Positions 60,059 to 64,000 of a DNA stretch of 64,000 nt are shown in pieces (the stretch's first letter is position 1; each line of letters starts with the position of its first letter). The stretch is from NCBI GenBank assembly GCA_947630175.1, contig CANRGJ010000001.1, forward strand, positions 1 to 64,000, written 5' to 3'. The translations under genes were made by a program, and so were the position numbers. Source of the stretch: an uncultured Ruminiclostridium sp. (GTDB lineage: Bacteria; Bacillota; Clostridia; Oscillospirales; Ruminococcaceae). The notes under the pieces were generated by a model that worked only from the letters and a program-made list of their open reading frames with translations, was not told where the DNA came from and did no database searches.

Positions 60059-60922
60059 ATGAAGGTTTTTATCTGCGCAAATCTGAATAAGGAAAAGACT
60101 GCGGAAGTCTTTTCACAGGTCATTTTCGCCCTTAAAGCAGGCGGAATGACCCCTTTGGCTGAAAGCAGATTTTCAAATATATGCAAAAGTATGAACATCA
60201 GCGGCATATCCTTCGGAACAGCTGAGCAGAACGCTGCCGACTGCGACCTGTTCCTCACCATAGGAGGTGACGGGACTATTCTCCGCTGGGGAAAAAAGGC
60301 GGCGTCAGCGGACAAGCCCTTGCTGGGAATAAACACAGGTCGTCTTGGCTTTATGGCGACTCTTGAAAAGAACGATATATCAAAGCTGAAAAACCTTTCC
60401 AAGGGAAAATATAAGATAAGCTCTCGAATGATGATAAACGTCATTTTGAACTCCAACGGCGAAACAAAACGTTTTCTTGCCCTCAACGATGTTGTTCTTT
60501 TCAAAGGCGTTAGGTCAAAGCTCCCCGAATATGTTGTTTCCTGCGGGAACACCGAGGTGACAAGGATCCGCGCCGACGGACTTATAATAAGCACCCCCAC
60601 AGGCTCCACCGCATACTCTCTTTCTGCAGGCGGACCTATCATTGATCCAAAAATGTCCTGCTTTGAGGTCACTGCTTTGTCACCTCACACCCTTTTTTGC
60701 CGCCCTATGATTTTTTCTACGGAAATGCCCCTCAAAGCCCAGTATGTTGCATATGAGAACAGCAACGTGTTTATATCGGTGGACGGCGGCGACTCAACTG
60801 AAATGTTTCCCGAGGACACCGTAACGGTCAAACGCTCAAAATTGAGATTGAAACTGATAGACATAGACGGCAACAGCTTTTACGGTTCAGTACACAATAA
60901 GCTGATGACGCCAATAAAGTAA
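60059..60922 (+). CDS. nadK: NAD kinase
   Basis: A 287-aa ATP/polyphosphate-type NAD kinase. The motifs LTIGGDGTILRWG, NTGRLGFMAT and DGLIISTPTGSTAYSLSAGG are intact. GAGGTG precedes the start. It is part of the dxs-tlyA-nadK-argR-recN run found in many Clostridia. Confidence 0.95.
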   Translation: MKVFICANLNKEKTAEVFSQVIFALKAGGMTPLAESRFSNICKSMNISGISFGTAEQNAADCDLFLTIGGDGTILRWGKKAASADKPLLGINTGRLGFMATLEKNDISKLKNLSKGKYKISSRMMINVILNSNGETKRFLALNDVVLFKGVRSKLPEYVVSCGNTEVTRIRADGLIISTPTGSTAYSLSAGGPIIDPKMSCFEVTALSPHTLFCRPMIFSTEMPLKAQYVAYENSNVFISVDGGDSTEMFPEDTVTVKRSKLRLKLIDIDGNSFYGSVHNKLMTPIK

Positions 60923-60935
60923 CGGAAATTTTATT

Positions 60936-61370
60936 ATGAAGAAAAAAAGACAGGCTGAAATTCTTTCCTTGATAAAGGAGCGCCCTATCGAAAATCAGGA
61001 AATGCTGATAGAGGCTCTTGCCAAGCGCGGCTATAAGGTGACGCAGGCGACCGTTTCCCGAGATATGAGCGAACTCAACATTGAAAAGGGAATAAATGCC
61101 GAAGGCATAAACTGTTATTCACAGGCAGCGCAAAACAAAAAGAACTTTGACACCATATTTCAGCAGGCGATAATCAGCGTAGACCACGCTATGAACATTG
61201 TTTGCATAAAATGCCATTCAGGGCTTGCAAACGCCGCCTGCGCCGCCTTTGATATTATGAATCCCAATTACGTCGTTGGAACGATAGCGGGCGACGACAC
61301 AGTCTTTATCCTTGTTAGAACTGAAAACGATGCAAAAACTCTCTGCGAAAAGCTAAAAAAGATGTTCTGA
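60936..61370 (+). CDS. argR: Arginine repressor ArgR
   Basis: A 144-aa hexameric regulator with an N-terminal winged helix (QATVSRDMSELNIEK) and a C-terminal arginine-binding core (GLANAACAAFDIM, VGTIAGDDTVFIL). It probably controls argG and the argH-F operon in this window. In gene order it sits, as usual, just before recN. Confidence 0.95.
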   Translation: MKKKRQAEILSLIKERPIENQEMLIEALAKRGYKVTQATVSRDMSELNIEKGINAEGINCYSQAAQNKKNFDTIFQQAIISVDHAMNIVCIKCHSGLANAACAAFDIMNPNYVVGTIAGDDTVFILVRTENDAKTLCEKLKKMF

Positions 61371-61401
61371 ATTTATTTTTACCGAAAGGAGTTGAAATAG
61401 C

Positions 61402-63069
61402 TTGCTTAAAGAACTTGATATCGAAAATCTTGCCGTTATAGAAAAAGCGACTATTTCCTTCTGCGATAAATTCAACGTCTTTTCAGGCGAAACAGGTGCG
61501 GGCAAAAGTATTCTTGTCGGCGGCATAAACGCTGTTTTAGGCGGAAGGACCGACAGGAGCATAGTCCGCACGGGAGAGAGCAAAGCGGTGATATCCGCCC
61601 TTTTTGACGAAATTCCCGAAGCAGTATCAAAAAAGCTGGAGGACAACGGCTTTGCCTGCGACGGCGAATTGCTTTTACAGCGTGAAATTTCCGCCGATGG
61701 AAAAAGCTCCGCCCGCATAAACGGCAGGATAGCCACCGCCGCCGTTTTAAAGGAAATTGCGTCGGGACTTATAGACATACACGGACAGCACGACACCACC
61801 ATTTTAATGAGCATTGAAAATCAGCGCCGTATCCTTGATTCATATGCAGGACTTGAGGACAGGCTAAACGATTACCGCAGCCTGTTCCACGAGTTTTCAC
61901 AGCTCAGCAGGACAGTGAAAAATCTTCAACTTCAGGCAGCGGAAAAAGAAAAACGCATTTCAGAGCTGACTGAACGGATAGAGGACGTTTCAAAATTCGA
62001 TTTGCAGCCCAACGAAGAGGACGACATCACCCGCCGCCTTGAAGCCGCCCGCAATTCCGAGCATATACAGACCTCTCTTTCCTCTGCCTACAACAGCATA
62101 AGCGGCTTTGACGACGATGAAAATGCAGTCAGCCTTATAAGAAACGCCGCTTTAAAGTTGGAGGGAATTTCCTCTGTTGCCAAGGACATAGGAGAGCTTT
62201 CCGAACGCCTTTCGGAAATACTTATCGATCTTGAAGACATAGGCAGCGAAATAGCAAAGCAGTTAGGCGACGGATATTCAGCTGAAAGCCTTTCTCAGCT
62301 CGAAGCGAGAAAAAGCGATATACTTATGTTAAAGCGCCATTACGGAATGGACGCCGATACGCTTTTGCGGGAGCTTGAAAGCTGGAAAAGGGAACTGAAC
62401 GATTTAAAAAACAGCGACGATGTTCTCGAACAGCTTACCGAGCGCCGCAGACAGCTTGCGGAAGAGGTAAAGGAAAAGGCACAGGAAATAAGCGATATAC
62501 GAAAACAATATGCTGAAAAGTTAGTGGGCGAGATAACAAAAGAGCTTGAATTTCTGGATATGCCCAACGTAAAGTTTGTATTTGACTTTCAGCGTGATAA
62601 AATAACCGCAGCAGGTATGGACAGTGTGGAAATGCTGATCTCCGTCAACAAAGGCGAGGAGCCCAGACCAATGCACAAGATAGCGTCAGGTGGCGAGCTT
62701 TCCCGCATAATGCTTGCGATAAAAAATGTCCTTGCCTCATCAGACGACATTCCCACAATGATATTTGACGAAATAGACACTGGAATAAGCGGCCGTGCCG
62801 CCAGAAAAGTGGGGATAAAGCTGTCTGAGATAGCGCAGAAGCGCCAGGTCCTCTGTGTCACTCATTTAGCGCAGATAGCGGCAAACGCCGACAGACATCT
62901 GCTCATTGAGAAAAGAAGCGACGACAAAAGGACATATACAGGAGTCAAAAGCCTTGATTACGAGGAAAGGAAGCACGAGCTTGCCCGTATCATTTCAGGC
63001 GACCCTGATAGCGAAGCGGCTATGCAAAGCGCCGAGGAGCTTCTGAACCGCAAAACTGATACAATCTGA
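61402..63069 (+). CDS. recN: DNA repair protein RecN
   Basis: A 555-aa SMC-like ATPase for double-strand-break repair. Walker A is GETGAGKSILVGG, long coiled coils occupy about residues 150-360, and the signature/Walker B are IASGGELSRIMLAIK and TMIFDEIDTGISG. It starts at TTG with AAAGGAG 10 nt upstream. It is followed 14 nt later by ahcY rather than spoIVB. Confidence 0.96.
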   Translation: MLKELDIENLAVIEKATISFCDKFNVFSGETGAGKSILVGGINAVLGGRTDRSIVRTGESKAVISALFDEIPEAVSKKLEDNGFACDGELLLQREISADGKSSARINGRIATAAVLKEIASGLIDIHGQHDTTILMSIENQRRILDSYAGLEDRLNDYRSLFHEFSQLSRTVKNLQLQAAEKEKRISELTERIEDVSKFDLQPNEEDDITRRLEAARNSEHIQTSLSSAYNSISGFDDDENAVSLIRNAALKLEGISSVAKDIGELSERLSEILIDLEDIGSEIAKQLGDGYSAESLSQLEARKSDILMLKRHYGMDADTLLRELESWKRELNDLKNSDDVLEQLTERRRQLAEEVKEKAQEISDIRKQYAEKLVGEITKELEFLDMPNVKFVFDFQRDKITAAGMDSVEMLISVNKGEEPRPMHKIASGGELSRIMLAIKNVLASSDDIPTMIFDEIDTGISGRAARKVGIKLSEIAQKRQVLCVTHLAQIAANADRHLLIEKRSDDKRTYTGVKSLDYEERKHELARIISGDPDSEAAMQSAEELLNRKTDTI

Positions 63070-63083
63070 AAGGAACATTCACA

Positions 63084-64000
63084 ATGCCAAGCGAAATAAG
63101 AGATATAAATTTATGGGAAAGCGGAAAACGCAAAATAGAATGGGTAAAGAACAATATGCCCCTGCTCAGGAGCATAGAGGAGGAATTTTCCGTTTCAAAG
63201 CCCTTCACAGGGATAAAAATAGCCTTATCCGTACATCTTGAAGCAAAAACCGCGTATCTTTGCAAGGTTTTTGCCGCAGGAGGAGCAGAAATGTTCGTCA
63301 CAGGCAGCAACCCTCTTTCAACGCAGGACGATGTTGCGTCGGCGCTTGTACACGATGGATTAAACGTATTCGCCTGGTATAACGCCACCGAGGAGGAATA
63401 TCATCGCCACATCTCCGAAGTTATAAAAGCCGCCCCCAATATAATAATCGACGACGGCGGCGATCTTGTTCACCTTATCCACAGCGAATATCCTCAGCTT
63501 ATCGGAAACGTTATCGGCGGCTGTGAGGAAACCACCACAGGAATACACCGCCTTCGTGCTATGAACGAGGCGGGAAAGCTGAAATTCCCCATGATGCTTG
63601 TAAACGACGCCGACTGCAAGCATTTGTTCGATAACCGTTACGGCACAGGACAGTCCGTATGGGACGGCATAAACAGGACCACAAACCTTATAGTTGCAGG
63701 AAAAAACGTAGTTGTCGCAGGCTACGGCTGGTGCGGCAAGGGCGTTGCTATGCGAGCAAAGGGACTGGGAGCCTCAGTTATAATCACCGAGGTGGATCCC
63801 ATAAAAGCGATGGAAGCAGTAATGGACGGCTTCAAGGTGATGAAAATGACCGAAGCCGCAAAGCTCGGCGACTTTTTCATAACCGTGACAGGCTGCCGTG
63901 ACGTCATCTGCGAGGACAGCTTCCGCGTTATGAAGGACGGAGCGATATGCTGCAATGCAGGGCATTTTGATGTTGAAGTAGATGTGGCGGGACTAAAAAA
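63084..64000 (+). CDS. ahcY: Adenosylhomocysteinase, 3' end missing
   Basis: The first 305 codons of S-adenosyl-L-homocysteine hydrolase, which clears the by-product of methylation. Conserved are LHLEAKTA-like SVHLEAKTAYL, DDGGDLVHLIH, EETTTGIHRL, NDADCKHLFDNRYGTGQS and the NAD loop VVVAGYGWCGKGVAMRAKGL. AAAGGAACA precedes the start. It continues past the right edge. Confidence 0.94.
   Translation, partial: MPSEIRDINLWESGKRKIEWVKNNMPLLRSIEEEFSVSKPFTGIKIALSVHLEAKTAYLCKVFAAGGAEMFVTGSNPLSTQDDVASALVHDGLNVFAWYNATEEEYHRHISEVIKAAPNIIIDDGGDLVHLIHSEYPQLIGNVIGGCEETTTGIHRLRAMNEAGKLKFPMMLVNDADCKHLFDNRYGTGQSVWDGINRTTNLIVAGKNVVVAGYGWCGKGVAMRAKGLGASVIITEVDPIKAMEAVMDGFKVMKMTEAAKLGDFFITVTGCRDVICEDSFRVMKDGAICCNAGHFDVEVDVAGLK

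Noticed and set aside
1-64000. CRISPR array, rRNA operon or intact insertion sequence
   Set aside because: No regularly spaced repeats, rRNA sequence or complete transposase was found on either strand.

Overview
The window reads as a chromosomal segment of a spore-forming, fermentative member of the Clostridia, most like the Ruminococcus/Oscillospiraceae group. The reasons are a NuoE/NuoF-type electron-bifurcating hydrogenase cluster, an oxygen-sensitive NrdG activase, Spo0A plus a complete spoIIIAA-AH operon, DXP-pathway isoprenoid genes, a surface protein ending in an NPNTG-type sorting motif, strong TTGACA/TATAAT promoters, AGGAGG ribosome sites and frequent TTG starts. It is mostly ordinary core genome, with an accessory, partly decayed stretch between about 16.4 and 34 kb.

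Layout. 0-2.8 kb (minus): hydrogenase electron-transfer subunits (hndA, a GHKL ATPase, hndB, hndC; hndC runs off the left edge). 3.1-5.5 kb: GH13 glycosidase, HAD phosphatase and tautomerase, closed by a terminator. 5.6-7.3 kb (minus): SDR oxidoreductase, ogt and a tRNA-Met/tRNA-Glu operon. 7.4-9.7 kb (minus): a BspA-like leucine-rich-repeat surface protein with a highly structured leader RNA. 9.9-10.35 kb: tRNA-Thr/tRNA-Tyr followed by three terminator-like hairpins. 10.8 kb: spo0A, carrying Glu at the position of the phospho-acceptor Asp56. 11.8-16.3 kb: XRE regulator plus a heterodimeric ABC exporter. 16.9-23.4 kb: pstSCAB-phoU-phoPR with a Pho-box-like promoter. 23.4-25.4 kb: decaying genes. 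25.9-31.5 kb: a two-lipoprotein ABC system whose permease is an internally duplicated fusion. 31.5-34.1 kb: debris, a frameshifted acetyltransferase and an XRE regulator. 34.2-43.5 kb: arginine biosynthesis (argG; argH-pfkB-argCJBD-GNAT-argF). 43.5-49.1 kb (minus): nrdG and an oligopeptide-binding lipoprotein, then a Fur-family zinc-uptake operon. 49.1-53.9 kb: spoIIIA operon. 53.9-64 kb: asp23, nusB-xseAB-ispA-yuiD-dxs-tlyA-nadK-argR-recN, and the start of ahcY, which runs off the right edge.

How the parts fit. Arginine genes and their likely repressor ArgR are both present but 18 kb apart. The phosphate uptake genes are followed by the two-component system that probably controls them. The zinc transporter is led by its likely Fur-family repressor, with a palindromic operator on the promoter. 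In many Clostridia recN is followed by spoIVB and spo0A; here recN is followed by ahcY, spo0A sits about 50 kb away, and no spoIVB is seen. Three broken pieces of large serine recombinases (16.5, 25.0 and 32.6 kb) mark the accessory stretch as a former integration hot spot. No intact mobile element, CRISPR array or rRNA gene was seen.

Most worth following up: the Glu56 Spo0A, the structured leader of the LRR gene, the fused-permease lipoprotein ABC system, and the spoIIIA terminator whose left arm doubles as the next gene's -10 box.
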